Assembly (NCBI GenBank): GCA_003645555.1
Contig: QNFN01000010.1
Span: 1 to 15,556 of the forward strand
Length of the DNA: 15,556 nt
Reading direction: 5' to 3'
DNA from: Gammaproteobacteria bacterium
Lineage (GTDB): Bacteria > Pseudomonadota > Gammaproteobacteria > QNFN01
This document shows, piece after piece, positions 1 to 7,327 of the stretch. Made by a program: the position numbers and the translations under genes. The notes beneath the pieces were generated by a model. The model did no database searches. It was not told where the DNA came from and saw only the letters and a program-made list of their open reading frames with translations. The number at the start of each line of letters is the position of its first letter. Position 1 is the stretch's first letter.

Positions 1-422
1 CCGCGCGCACCGTCGTCGTCGGGCTCAGTTTGAGCCATTCCGGCAGCGGCCAGGCGCAACACGTTGAAGGTTCCGATCGGGTTGATCGCGATGGTGCGTG
101 TGAACCTCTCCAACGGCAGTGGGCCGTCACGGCCGATAGCCCGTCCGCCGGTGGCGACACCGGCGCAATTGATACAGAAATGGACGCCACCGAAAACATC
201 GAGCGTGCGCGCCAATCCAGCCTCTGCCGTGACGGCATCGCTGACGTCGACTGCGAGACCGATGGCGGCTTCACCAAGACCGTGTGCGGCCTGAGCCGCC
301 TGATCACCGTTCAGGTCCCACAACGCCACCTTGGCACCCAGTTCTACCAACCGCCTGGCGGTGGCCAGACCGAGACCCGAGGCCCCACCGGTAATGATTG
401 CTACCCGCCCCTTGATTTGCAT
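1..422 (-). CDS. SDR-family 3-hydroxyacyl-CoA dehydrogenase (HSD17B10-like), N-terminal part
   Basis: Partial gene: the first 140 residues are visible and the rest runs off the left edge; the family is about 255 residues long. It starts MQIKGRVAIITGGASGLG, so the Rossmann dinucleotide-binding motif TGGxSGLG lies at residues 11-18, with a probable NAD-selecting acidic residue at the end of beta-2 (ALWDLN, about 33-38) and the NxAG motif (NCAG, 85-88). The catalytic Ser-Tyr-Lys is outside the window. The ATG at 420-422 follows an AGGAG at 431-435 with 8 nt spacing. The N-terminus resembles type II 3-hydroxyacyl-CoA / 2-methyl-3-hydroxybutyryl-CoA dehydrogenases, which oxidise a 3-hydroxyacyl-CoA with NAD in isoleucine and short-chain fatty acid breakdown. 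The acyl-CoA dehydrogenase and thiolase upstream on the same strand supply the other steps. The exact substrate is inferred. One oddity is INPIGTFN at 113-120, with Pro where I expect a hydrophobic residue. Confidence 0.85.
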   Translation of the reverse strand, partial: MQIKGRVAIITGGASGLGLATARRLVELGAKVALWDLNGDQAAQAAHGLGEAAIGLAVDVSDAVTAEAGLARTLDVFGGVHFCINCAGVATGGRAIGRDGPLPLERFTRTIAINPIGTFNVLRLAAAGMAQTEPDDDGAR

Positions 423-439
423 GGTTCGCTCTCCTAAGG

Positions 440-480
440 GGGGGTCAGAGTAAATCGAGCTTCAATTTACTCTGACCCCC
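440..480. repeat. Perfect 16-bp inverted repeat hairpin between two genes
   Basis: The left arm GGGGGTCAGAGTAAAT (440-455) and right arm ATTTACTCTGACCCCC (465-480) are perfect reverse complements around a 9-nt loop. It fills most of the 61-bp gap between the acyl-CoA dehydrogenase stop (484) and the SDR ribosome site. From memory, GGGGTCAGAGTAAAT-type palindromes are scattered mobile repeats in many proteobacteria and are sometimes linked to REP-associated transposases. No T-run follows on the minus strand, so it is not a classical terminator, but as RNA it could attenuate or stabilise the transcript into the SDR gene. Confidence 0.85.
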
Positions 481-483
481 TGG

Positions 484-1623
484 TTAAGTCTCTGATGTAA
501 GCGCCCGGCTGATCACCAACCGCTGTATCTCGGATGTGCCTTCATAGATCTGGCAAACACGGACGTCACGGTAGATGCGCTCGACGGGGAAATCGCAGAG
601 AACACCGTAGCCGCCGTGGATCTGGATCGCCGCCGAGCAGACCTCTTCCGCCATTTCAGAGGCAAAGAGTTTTGCCATCGATGCCTCCTTCAGACAGGGT
701 TCGCCGGCGTCGCGCAAGGCTGCCGCGCGCAGGATCAGTCCACGTGCTGCATCGATCCGCGTGGCCATGTCGGCTAATTTAAACGCCACAGCCTGGTGTT
801 CGAAGATCGGCTTGCCAAACGCCTCGCGCTCCCGCGCATAACCCAACGCCGCCTCGAAGGCCGCTCGCGCCATGCCAACGGACTGTGAAGCGATGCCGAT
901 ACGGCCGCCCTCGAGATTGCCCAGTGCGATACGGTAACCCTGCCCCTCCTCGCCAAGCCGGTTTCCGACCGGCACCCGGCAGTCATCGAAAACAATCTGG
1001 GCGGTGTCGGAGGCCTTCTGGCCGAGTTTCTTCTCGATGCCCGCCACAACGTAACCAGGTGCGTCTGTCGGTACGATGAAACCGGTGATGCCGCGTTTGC
1101 CAGCCTGCGAGTCGGTCACCGCGAAGACAATCGCCACCTGGGCGTTGGCCCCTGAGGTGATGAACTGCTTGGTGCCATTGAGCACGTAATAGTCGCCGTC
1201 ACGTACCGCCTTGCAGCGCAATGCCGCAGCATCGGAACCGGCCTGTGGCTCGGTCAGACAGAAGGCGCCGAGCATTTCTCCACGCGCCATCGGCTTCAAA
1301 AACCGCTCTTTCTGCTCGTCGTTGCCAAACTTGTAGACCGGCATGCAGGCGACTGAGTTGTGCACACTCATGATGGTCGACGTCGAGCCATCGCCGGCAG
1401 CGATCTCCTCAAGGGCCAGTGCGTAGGCAACGTGGTCGACTCCGGCCCCGTCGTAGGCCTCCGGCACCAGCATGCCGAGCAGGCCGAGCTCGCCCATCTG
1501 GGCCAGCGCCGCGCGCGGGAATGTGCAGTCACGGTCCCAGTCAGCGGCATACGGCGCCAGTTGCTCCTGGGCAAACGCACGCGCCATGTCGCGGATCATC
1601 GTCTGTTCTTCGGTCAGCAACAT
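484..1623 (-). CDS. Acyl-CoA dehydrogenase, short/branched-chain type
   Basis: A 379-residue flavoprotein, full length for the family, that makes the alpha,beta double bond in an acyl-CoA and passes electrons to ETF. Visible motifs are the substrate/FAD loop [12 protein letters not shown] (122-133), FITSGANA (154-161), the hinge region around [13 protein letters not shown] (261-273), the FAD-contacting IQIHGGYG (333-340) and the catalytic-base motif YEGTSEIQR (360-368) with Glu361. The alternative isovaleryl-type base is absent: the equivalent helix reads LEGGRIGIA. It is therefore a short-chain, 2-methylbutyryl- or isobutyryl-type enzyme rather than a second isovaleryl-CoA dehydrogenase. The thiolase upstream and SDR downstream fit isoleucine or C4 acyl-CoA oxidation. 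The ATG at 1621-1623 has a purine-rich AGGGAAA upstream, a moderate ribosome site. Substrate is inferred from context. Confidence 0.93.
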   Translation of the reverse strand: MLLTEEQTMIRDMARAFAQEQLAPYAADWDRDCTFPRAALAQMGELGLLGMLVPEAYDGAGVDHVAYALALEEIAAGDGSTSTIMSVHNSVACMPVYKFGNDEQKERFLKPMARGEMLGAFCLTEPQAGSDAAALRCKAVRDGDYYVLNGTKQFITSGANAQVAIVFAVTDSQAGKRGITGFIVPTDAPGYVVAGIEKKLGQKASDTAQIVFDDCRVPVGNRLGEEGQGYRIALGNLEGGRIGIASQSVGMARAAFEAALGYAREREAFGKPIFEHQAVAFKLADMATRIDAARGLILRAAALRDAGEPCLKEASMAKLFASEMAEEVCSAAIQIHGGYGVLCDFPVERIYRDVRVCQIYEGTSEIQRLVISRALTSET

Positions 1624-1644
1624 GGGTCGTTTCCCTGTTCTTGT

Positions 1645-1711
1645 GTGGGTCGGACTTGGGTCCGACTAACGTGATCGCTATCTCGACATGTCGGGCTGAA
1701 GCCCGACCCAC
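1645..1711. repeat. Inverted pair of REP-like palindromes
   Basis: Two small hairpins lie in the 106-bp gap between the thiolase and the acyl-CoA dehydrogenase: GTCGGAC-TTGG-GTCCGAC (1649-1666) preceded by GTGG, and GTCGGGC-TGAA-GCCCGAC (1690-1707) followed by CCAC. The two units face each other, as in BIME-type REP doublets. The same core recurs at 2944-3012, upstream of the thiolase. As RNA, each would form a 7-bp GC-rich stem with a 4-nt loop, which can stabilise an upstream message or reduce read-through. Confidence 0.8.
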
Positions 1712-1729
1712 AAAATTACTTCGATCTGG

Positions 1730-2917
1730 CTAAATCCGCTCAATCGCCACCGCCGTCGCCTCGCCGCCGCCGATGCACAGCGCGGCGACGCCGTTCTTGC
1801 GGTCGTACTTCTGCAGGGCATGCAGCAGCGTCACCAGGATGCGTGCGCCGGAGCAGCCAATAGGATGGCCCAGTGCACAGGCTCCACCATGGACATTGAC
1901 CTTGTCATGCGGAAGATCGAGTTCCTTCATTGCCGCCATGGTAACGACAGCAAACGCCTCATTGATTTCATAGAGATCGACATCGGCCGCACTCCAACCG
2001 GTCTTGGCCAACACCTTTTCGATCGCATCGACCGGTGCCGTGGTAAACCAGGCTGGCTCATGGGCGTGGGTACTGTGGGCCAGGATTCTGGCCAACGGTG
2101 TCAGCCCGCGACGCTCTGCCTCCGACTGGCGCATCAGCACCAGCGCCGCGCCGCCGTCGGAGATCGAGCTCGAGTTGGCCGGGGTCACCGTTCCCTCCTT
2201 ACGGAAGGCAGGCCTGAGCTGCGGGATCTTGTCGAGATTCGCCTTGTGCGGCTGCTCGTCGCGCTCGACGACGGTCTCACCACGACGCGACTTGACCGTC
2301 ACCGGGACCACTTCGGCGGTGAAGCTGCCGTCGTCGATGGCCGTCATGGCACGGGTCAGCGAGGTAATCGCAAACTGGTCCTGGGCCTCGCGGGTGAAGC
2401 TGTAGTGGCCGGCGCAATCCTCGGCAAAAGCACCCATCAACCGGCCTTTGTCGTAGGCATCCTCGAGGCCATCGAGAAACATATGGTCAAACATCTGGCC
2501 ATGGCCGAGCCGATAGCCAACCCGCGCCTTCGGCAACAGGTAGGGAGCGTTGGACATGCTCTCCATGCCGCCAGCGACCATGACATCGTTGCTCCCGGCC
2601 AACAGCTGGTCGTGGGCAAACATGGCCGCCTTCATGCCCGAACCACACATCTTGTTGATGGTGGTGCAGCCGGCGGCCAGCGGCACACCACCGTCCAGTG
2701 AGGCCTGGCGCGCCGGGGCCTGGCCCTGCCCGGCCGGCAACACACAGCCCATGATCACCTCGTCGACGGCGTCAGACGGAATGCCGGCACGTTCAACCGC
2801 GGCACGGATCGCCGCGCCACCCAGCTGCCAGGCGGCAACGCTGGCGAAATCACCCTGCAGACCGCCCATGGGTGTGCGCGCGGCACCAACTATGACAACG
2901 GGGTTATTGTGGCTCAT
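1730..2917 (-). CDS. Acetyl-CoA C-acyltransferase (thiolase)
   Basis: A 395-residue thiolase, normal length for the family, that cleaves acetoacetyl-CoA or 2-methylacetoacetyl-CoA with CoA (or condenses two acetyl-CoA). Visible are nucleophile Cys91 in INKMCGSGMKAA, the NEAFA motif (319-323), His351 in GHPIG and the second active-site Cys381 in CIGGGEA. Start choice: an in-frame ATG exists 69 nt further upstream (2986), but that extension is translated from REP palindrome DNA. The ATG at 2915-2917 gives the typical N-terminus (MSHNNPVVIVGAARTPMG) and has GGAGAG just upstream. It sits between acetoacetyl-CoA synthetase and an acyl-CoA dehydrogenase on the same strand, so it probably ends leucine and/or isoleucine breakdown. 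The 436-bp upstream gap suggests its own promoter, which I could not place. Degradative versus biosynthetic use cannot be decided here. Confidence 0.93.
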   Translation of the reverse strand: MSHNNPVVIVGAARTPMGGLQGDFASVAAWQLGGAAIRAAVERAGIPSDAVDEVIMGCVLPAGQGQAPARQASLDGGVPLAAGCTTINKMCGSGMKAAMFAHDQLLAGSNDVMVAGGMESMSNAPYLLPKARVGYRLGHGQMFDHMFLDGLEDAYDKGRLMGAFAEDCAGHYSFTREAQDQFAITSLTRAMTAIDDGSFTAEVVPVTVKSRRGETVVERDEQPHKANLDKIPQLRPAFRKEGTVTPANSSSISDGGAALVLMRQSEAERRGLTPLARILAHSTHAHEPAWFTTAPVDAIEKVLAKTGWSAADVDLYEINEAFAVVTMAAMKELDLPHDKVNVHGGACALGHPIGCSGARILVTLLHALQKYDRKNGVAALCIGGGEATAVAIERI

Positions 2918-2935
2918 CTGCTCTCTCCGTATCTG
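2918..2935 (-). promoter_or_regulatory. Ribosome binding site deciding the thiolase start
   Basis: On the minus strand the sequence ACGGAGAGAGCAG directly precedes the ATG at 2917. This GGAGAG core supports 2917 rather than the upstream in-frame ATG at 2986, which lies in repeat-derived DNA. Confidence 0.7.
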
Positions 2936-2943
2936 TGTTCGGT

Positions 2944-3012
2944 GTCGGACTGAAGTCCGACCTACAAGAGACTCTATCCAGGGCAACCTGTAGGTCGGGC
3001 TTCAGCCCGACA
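2944..3012. repeat. Inverted pair of REP-like palindromes upstream of thiolase
   Basis: GTCGGAC-TGAA-GTCCGAC (2944-2961) is followed by CTACA, and TGTAG precedes GTCGGGC-TTCA-GCCCGAC (2994-3011). The doublet has the same core and mutual inversion as the pair at 1645-1711, so the thiolase gene is bracketed by two REP doublets. The pair lies in the probable 5' untranslated region of the thiolase gene. Confidence 0.8.
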
Positions 3013-3071
3013 GGATCCATTCATTCCTGTGAATTAGGGGTCGGTGTCATTTTATTCAAATGCTTGCGGTT

Positions 3072-3334
3072 CTGTAGGAGCTGCGCCTTTATGCCCTTTA
3101 GGAGCCTCTGATTAAGTCTGAACGAAGTAGATTGTGCTTCAGAATGTTCAGATTTGAGGCGCAAAGCGCACGTAATAGCGAGCTATTGCGAAGCTTGGCA
3201 ACGAAAAAGCTGGATATTCTGTGCGCAAGATGCGAGTTCATGACTTAAATCAGAGGCTCCTTTAGGGTATACGCGCCGATCCCGGACCTGATCGCGGCGT
3301 GTACCCAGGGGGCATAAAGACACCGCTCCTACAG
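3072..3334. repeat. Compound REP palindrome interrupted by a MITE
   Basis: The left outer arm (3072-3096) starts CTGTAGGAGC and ends CTTTATGCCC; the right outer arm (3308-3334) is its imperfect reverse complement (GGGGGCATAAAG...GCTCCTACAG). Inside lies a second imperfect inverted repeat, GGGTATACGCGCCGATC (3264-3280) against GATCGCGGCGTGTACCC (3290-3306). Removing the 160-bp MITE at 3101-3260 and one TTTA joins the arms into one palindrome of about 99 bp. TGTAGGAGC-type ends are common in gammaproteobacterial REP sequences (from memory). Confidence 0.75.
3101..3260. mobile_element. MITE type A, copy 1 (160 bp, no coding capacity)
   Basis: Terminal inverted repeats are GGAGCCTCTGATTAAGTC (3101-3118) and GACTTAAATCAGAGGCTCC (3242-3260), differing by one inserted base. 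The element is flanked by TTTA on both sides (3097-3100 and 3261-3264), a likely 4-bp target duplication. Internal inverted segments (CAGAATGTTCAG against CTGGATATTCTG; AATAGC/GCTATT at the centre) let it fold as one long hairpin. A second copy lies at 10389-10547; by hand alignment the two differ at about 17 positions plus one indel. It has no transposase, so it would be moved in trans by an enzyme recognising these ends; I do not recognise the parent family with certainty. Confidence 0.9.
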
Positions 3335-3353
3335 GGTGGTCATGGTTCGCAGA

Positions 3354-5306
3354 TTATTCCTGCAACTCCGGCCGGTCACGAAACTGCTCCAGCGCTTCCG
3401 GGTTGGCCAGCGCGTCGGTGTTGTCGATCGGCTGGCCGTGGATCACCTTGCGCACCGCCAATTCAACGATCTTGCCACTGATGGTGCGCGGAATATCGGT
3501 CACCGCCAGGATCTTGGCCGGCACGTGCCGTGGCGTGGTGTTGTCACGGATGGTGCCACGAATGCGTTTCTGCAAGTCCTCGTCAAATTCGACCCCTTCA
3601 CGCAGCTTGACGAACAGCACCACGCGCACGTCCCCCTGCCACTGCTGACCAACAGCAATACTCTCGAGGATATCGTCGAGCTTCTCGACCTGGCGGTAGA
3701 TCTCCGCCGTGCCGATACGCACCCCACCGGGGTTGAGCACGGCGTCGGAACGGCCGTAGATCACCAGCCCACCACGTGGCGTCAACTCAGCGTAGTCGCC
3801 ATGGCACCAGGTATTCGGAAAGCGGTTGAAGTAGGCGTCGTGGTAGCGCGACCCATCCGGGTCGTTCCAGAAACCGACCGGCATCGACGGAAACGGTTTC
3901 GTGCAGACCAGTTCACCTTTCTGGCCTTGTACCACGGCACCTGTTTCGTTACAGACCGCCACCGCAAGGCCCAGCCCACGACACTGCAGTTCACCGCGGT
4001 AGACCGGCCCGATCGGGTTGCCGAGAGCAAAACAGGAGACGATGTCGGTGCCGCCCGAGATCGAGGCCAGTTGCAGGTCGCTGCCAATCTCCCGGTAGAC
4101 GTAATCGTAGCTCTCAGGCAGCAGTGGCGAACCGGTCGACAGGATTGCGCGCAAGTGTGTCAGATCGAACGACCGTGCCGGCTTGACCCGGACCTTTTCA
4201 ATCGCGGCAAGGTACTTGGCACTGGTACCGAAGACGGTGACCTGCTCTTCCGCTGCCATCTGCCATAGCGTCCGAGCCCCGGGATGGAACGGCGAACCGT
4301 CGTAGAGCACCAATGTCGCCCCGGTTGCCAACCCGCTGACCAGCCAGTTCCACATCATCCAACCGCAGGTGGTGAAGTAAAACAGCACATCGTCACGCCT
4401 GAGATCGGTGTGCAACTGGTGTTCTTTCAAGTGCTGCAGAAGTGTGCCACCAGCCCCGTGAACGATGCATGTCGGCGTGCCGGTGGTCCCCGAGGAGTAC
4501 ATCACGTAGAGCGGGTGATCGAACGGCAGGCGCGTGAATTCGATGCTGGTGTCGGGAGCGATGAAATCGCCCAGCAGCACCGCGTGTGGGATGCCGGTCA
4601 GGTCGGGCTGCGGTTCGAGAAACGGCACCACCACCACGAGTTGCACGCTGCCGATCTTCGCGACCACATCTCGGACCGACTGCAGTGAATCGATCTTCTT
4701 GCCGGCGTAGTGGTAGCCATCGGCAGTGAACAGCACTTTCGGCTCGATCTGGCCGAAGCGGTCAATCACCCCCTGGATACCGAAGTCGGGTGAACAGGAG
4801 GACCACGTCGCTCCCAGGCTCGCCGTGGCCAGCATCGCAACCACGGTCTGTGGGTGGTTCGGCAGGTAGCCGGCCACGCAATCGCCCTGCCCCACGCCGG
4901 CACCACGCAGTGCCGCGGCAACGCCAGCCACCTGGCGGTAGAGCCCGTCGTAGGTCAGCGTCAGTCGCGTCCCGTCCTCACCACGGAATACCAGGGCCGG
5001 GCGTTCGTCACGAAAGCGGAGCAGGTTCTCGGCGAAGTTGAGCCGCGCCTCGGGGAACCAATGCGCGCCGGGCATGCGATCGCCATCGTCAAGCAGGCGT
5101 TCGCCCTTGTCACCGATGACACCACAAAAGTCCCATAGCGTGTCCCAGAACGCCGCGCGGTCATCTACCGACCACTGCCAGAGGTCGTCGTAACCAGTGA
5201 AGGTCCTGCCGCTACGGGCACCGGCCTCGGTCATGAAGCGGGTCAGGTTAGCTTCGGCAATACGATCAGCCGAAGGGCTCCAAAGCGGGTCCACCACATC
5301 AGACAC
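3354..5306 (-). CDS. aacS: Acetoacetyl-CoA synthetase
   Basis: A 650-residue AMP-forming ligase that activates acetoacetate to acetoacetyl-CoA with ATP and CoA, cytoplasmic. The N-terminal cap includes [14 protein letters not shown] (83-96); the adenylation loop is [14 protein letters not shown] (270-283); the GGTD motif is at 418-421; the hinge/A8 motif is [21 protein letters not shown] (517-537); and Lys612 in RTISGKIVE is the C-terminal catalytic lysine. Length and the TLLQHLKEH segment (288-296) match AacS rather than acetyl-CoA synthetase. Odd point: the adenylation loop normally ends Pro-Lys, but here residue 279 is Thr (codon ACA). It starts with GTG two nucleotides after the liuD stop (TAA-CC-GTG), so it is probably translationally coupled; the nearby ATG at 5297-5299 is out of frame. 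It links the acetoacetate released by leucine breakdown to the downstream thiolase. Confidence 0.93.
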   Translation of the reverse strand: MSDVVDPLWSPSADRIAEANLTRFMTEAGARSGRTFTGYDDLWQWSVDDRAAFWDTLWDFCGVIGDKGERLLDDGDRMPGAHWFPEARLNFAENLLRFRDERPALVFRGEDGTRLTLTYDGLYRQVAGVAAALRGAGVGQGDCVAGYLPNHPQTVVAMLATASLGATWSSCSPDFGIQGVIDRFGQIEPKVLFTADGYHYAGKKIDSLQSVRDVVAKIGSVQLVVVVPFLEPQPDLTGIPHAVLLGDFIAPDTSIEFTRLPFDHPLYVMYSSGTTGTPTCIVHGAGGTLLQHLKEHQLHTDLRRDDVLFYFTTCGWMMWNWLVSGLATGATLVLYDGSPFHPGARTLWQMAAEEQVTVFGTSAKYLAAIEKVRVKPARSFDLTHLRAILSTGSPLLPESYDYVYREIGSDLQLASISGGTDIVSCFALGNPIGPVYRGELQCRGLGLAVAVCNETGAVVQGQKGELVCTKPFPSMPVGFWNDPDGSRYHDAYFNRFPNTWCHGDYAELTPRGGLVIYGRSDAVLNPGGVRIGTAEIYRQVEKLDDILESIAVGQQWQGDVRVVLFVKLREGVEFDEDLQKRIRGTIRDNTTPRHVPAKILAVTDIPRTISGKIVELAVRKVIHGQPIDNTDALANPEALEQFRDRPELQE

Positions 5307-5308
5307 GG

Positions 5309-7312
5309 TTATTCGTCGCCGCTTTCGAGCACCAGCAATGCGTCACCGTCATCGACCTGCTCGCCAACAGCGAAGCGAACCTCGACGACAGTTCCGGAAG
5401 CCGGAGCAACGATGGTGTGTTCCATTTTCATCGCCTCAAGCACCAGCAAGGGTGCGCCGCGCTCGACATGTTCGCCAGCACTAACGTGGACGGCGACAAT
5501 CTTGCCCGGCATCGGTGCCGTCAGTCCGCCGCCGGTCACCTCCTCGTCAGCCGCGGCCATGGCCGGGTCGTGCAGGTGCAGGTGGTGTCGCTCACCACCA
5601 TAGAAGAGGGTCAGGCCGGACTCTTCACGCACGACCGTCAGCGTCAGCCGGGTGCCGTCGAGGGTGGCAACCAAATCACCCGCGCTGTCGATAAAACCCT
5701 CGGCAACCAGTGATCGCGCGGGTGTATCGATGACGAAGTGACCCGTGCGGTAGTGCACCGTCACTTCGTGCTCTTCGCCATCAACGCGGAAATGCAGCGG
5801 TTGGTGGTTGTCCTCGTTCAGGCGCCAACCCGAGGTCTGGTGCCATGGCGAGCCCGGGTCGCCACCGGCCGCGGCTGCAACTGCCGCTTCGTCGCGCCGC
5901 CGTAACAGTACATCGAGGCTGGCCAATGCCAGTACAGCATCGGTCACTGGCGCTGCCGGGGCCACCAACTCGTCACGGTGACGGTCGATGAAACTGGTGT
6001 CGATATCACCGTCGCTGTAGCGCGGATGGGCGGCGACGGTGGCCAGGAAGTCGAGGTTGGTGGTCACCCCAACCACCTGAGTGGCGCGCAAGGCCGCCTG
6101 CAGGCGCCTCAACGCGGCGTCGCGATCCCGGTCCCAGACGATCAGCTTGGCAATCATCGGATCGTAGTGGATCGAGACCACATCGCCCTCACGCACGCCG
6201 GTGTCGATACGCACGTGAGGACCGGCATCGGGAAAGCGCAGGTGGGCCAGGTGACCGGTGGCCGGCAGGAAATCGCGGGCCGGGTCTTCAGCGTAGATGC
6301 GCGCTTCGAAAGCGTGGCCCGTCAGGTGGAGCGCCTCCTGCCGCAGTGGCAGCGGCTCGCCGGCAGCGACCCGTAGCTGCCACTCGACCAGGTCCTGGCC
6401 AGTAACCAGTTCAGTGACCGGGTGTTCAACCTGGAGCCGGGTATTCATCTCCATGAAGTAGAACGTGCCATCTTCATCGACAATGAATTCAACGGTGCCG
6501 GCACCGACATAGCCGATCGCCCGGGCGGCCTCGATCGCGGCCCGGCCCATGGCCGTACGGCGTGCGTCGTCGAGCCCCGGGGCCGGCGCCTCCTCGAGTA
6601 CCTTCTGGTGGCGCCGCTGCACCGAGCAGTCGCGCTCGAACAGGTGCACGACATCACCCTGGGTGTCAGCGAAGACCTGAATCTCGACGTGACGCGGGCG
6701 TAACAGGTACTTCTCGACCAGCATCGCATCGTCACCGAACGCGGCCGCCGACTCACGTCGTGTGGCGGCCAGTGCCGCAGAAAACTCCGCCGCTGATTCG
6801 ACGACGCGCATGCCCTTACCACCACCACCGGCCGAGGCCGTGAGCAGCACCGGGTAACCGATCCGCTCCGCCTCGGCAGCCAGCAGGTCGTCGGCCTGAT
6901 CGTCACCATGGTAGCCAGGCACCAGGGGCACACCGGCTTTTTCCATGATCTGTTTGGCTGCGCTCTTGGAGCCCATCGCCCGGATCGCTTCGACCGGCGG
7001 ACCGATAAAGACCAAGCCGGCATCGGCACAGGCGGCAGCGAAAGCCGCATTTTCGGAGAGAAAACCGTAGCCGGGGTGGATCGCCTGGGCGTCGGTACGC
7101 CTGGCCGCCTCGACCACTTTTTCTACACACAGGTAGCTGTCGCGAGCCGGGGCCGGACCGATGGCGACCGCCTCGTCAGCCAGTGCGACATGGCGTGCGG
7201 CAGCATCGGCCTCGGAGTAGACGGCGACCGAGCGCACGCCAAGGCGGTGCGCGGTCTTGATTACCCGGCAGGCGATTTCGCCACGATTGGCTATCAGGAT
7301 CTTGTCGAACAT
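5309..7312 (-). CDS. liuD: 3-methylcrotonyl-CoA carboxylase, biotin-containing alpha subunit
   Basis: A 667-residue protein that carboxylates its own biotin with ATP and bicarbonate and hands CO2 to LiuB. The biotin carboxylase domain is about residues 1-445: [15 protein letters not shown] (4-18), Lys116, the glycine-rich ATP loop AGGGGKGM (161-168), HVEIQVFAD (208-216), [12 protein letters not shown] (226-237), [14 protein letters not shown] (288-301), and Arg338 in FEARIYAED. The biotinyl domain is at the C-terminus, with biotin attached to Lys629 in LEAMKMEH. Order and length match MCC/LiuD rather than acetyl- or propionyl-CoA carboxylase, and the LiuB partner is directly upstream. Odd point: the ATP-contacting lysine before the glycine loop (Lys159 in E. 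coli AccC, normally IKA) is Thr158 here (codon ACG). The ATG at 7310-7312 follows GGGGAG beside the liuB stop. The gene ends 2 nt before aacS. Confidence 0.94.
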   Translation of the reverse strand: MFDKILIANRGEIACRVIKTAHRLGVRSVAVYSEADAAARHVALADEAVAIGPAPARDSYLCVEKVVEAARRTDAQAIHPGYGFLSENAAFAAACADAGLVFIGPPVEAIRAMGSKSAAKQIMEKAGVPLVPGYHGDDQADDLLAAEAERIGYPVLLTASAGGGGKGMRVVESAAEFSAALAATRRESAAAFGDDAMLVEKYLLRPRHVEIQVFADTQGDVVHLFERDCSVQRRHQKVLEEAPAPGLDDARRTAMGRAAIEAARAIGYVGAGTVEFIVDEDGTFYFMEMNTRLQVEHPVTELVTGQDLVEWQLRVAAGEPLPLRQEALHLTGHAFEARIYAEDPARDFLPATGHLAHLRFPDAGPHVRIDTGVREGDVVSIHYDPMIAKLIVWDRDRDAALRRLQAALRATQVVGVTTNLDFLATVAAHPRYSDGDIDTSFIDRHRDELVAPAAPVTDAVLALASLDVLLRRRDEAAVAAAAGGDPGSPWHQTSGWRLNEDNHQPLHFRVDGEEHEVTVHYRTGHFVIDTPARSLVAEGFIDSAGDLVATLDGTRLTLTVVREESGLTLFYGGERHHLHLHDPAMAAADEEVTGGGLTAPMPGKIVAVHVSAGEHVERGAPLLVLEAMKMEHTIVAPASGTVVEVRFAVGEQVDDGDALLVLESGDE

Positions 7313-7327
7313 TCCGGCGGGACTCCC

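Larger units (their letters stand above)
2918..3353. other. 436-bp repeat-filled intergenic region between aacS and thiolase
   Basis: No gene is supported here; the short open frames come from repeats. From right to left it holds a long compound palindrome (3072-3334) split by a MITE (3101-3260), a short stretch at 3031-3055 with GGGGTCGGTGTCATTTTATTC that recalls half of the palindrome at 440-480, a REP doublet (2944-3012) and the thiolase ribosome site. No convincing sigma-70 promoter was found for the thiolase. The palindromes downstream of aacS could end or process its transcript. Confidence 0.7.

Noticed and set aside
484..1623. Second isovaleryl-CoA dehydrogenase
   Set aside because: The catalytic glutamate is at the general position (YEGTSEIQ, Glu361) and the isovaleryl-type glutamate is absent (LEGGRIGIA).
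1820..2701. Plus-strand open frame opposite the thiolase
   Set aside because: Antisense shadow; the thiolase active-site motifs are intact on the minus strand.
2918..2986. Longer thiolase N-terminus starting at 2986
   Set aside because: The extra 23 codons are translated REP palindrome, the thiolase fold begins at MSHNNPVVIVGAARTP, and the better ribosome site precedes 2917.
3031..3062. Promoter for the thiolase (TTGAAT with a downstream TAATTC, minus strand)
   Set aside because: The spacing is 17 nt but the -10 match is poor; not enough to call.
3072..3334. CRISPR-like or tandem repeat array
   Set aside because: The repeats are inverted arms of one palindrome plus a MITE, with no regular direct repeats or spacers.
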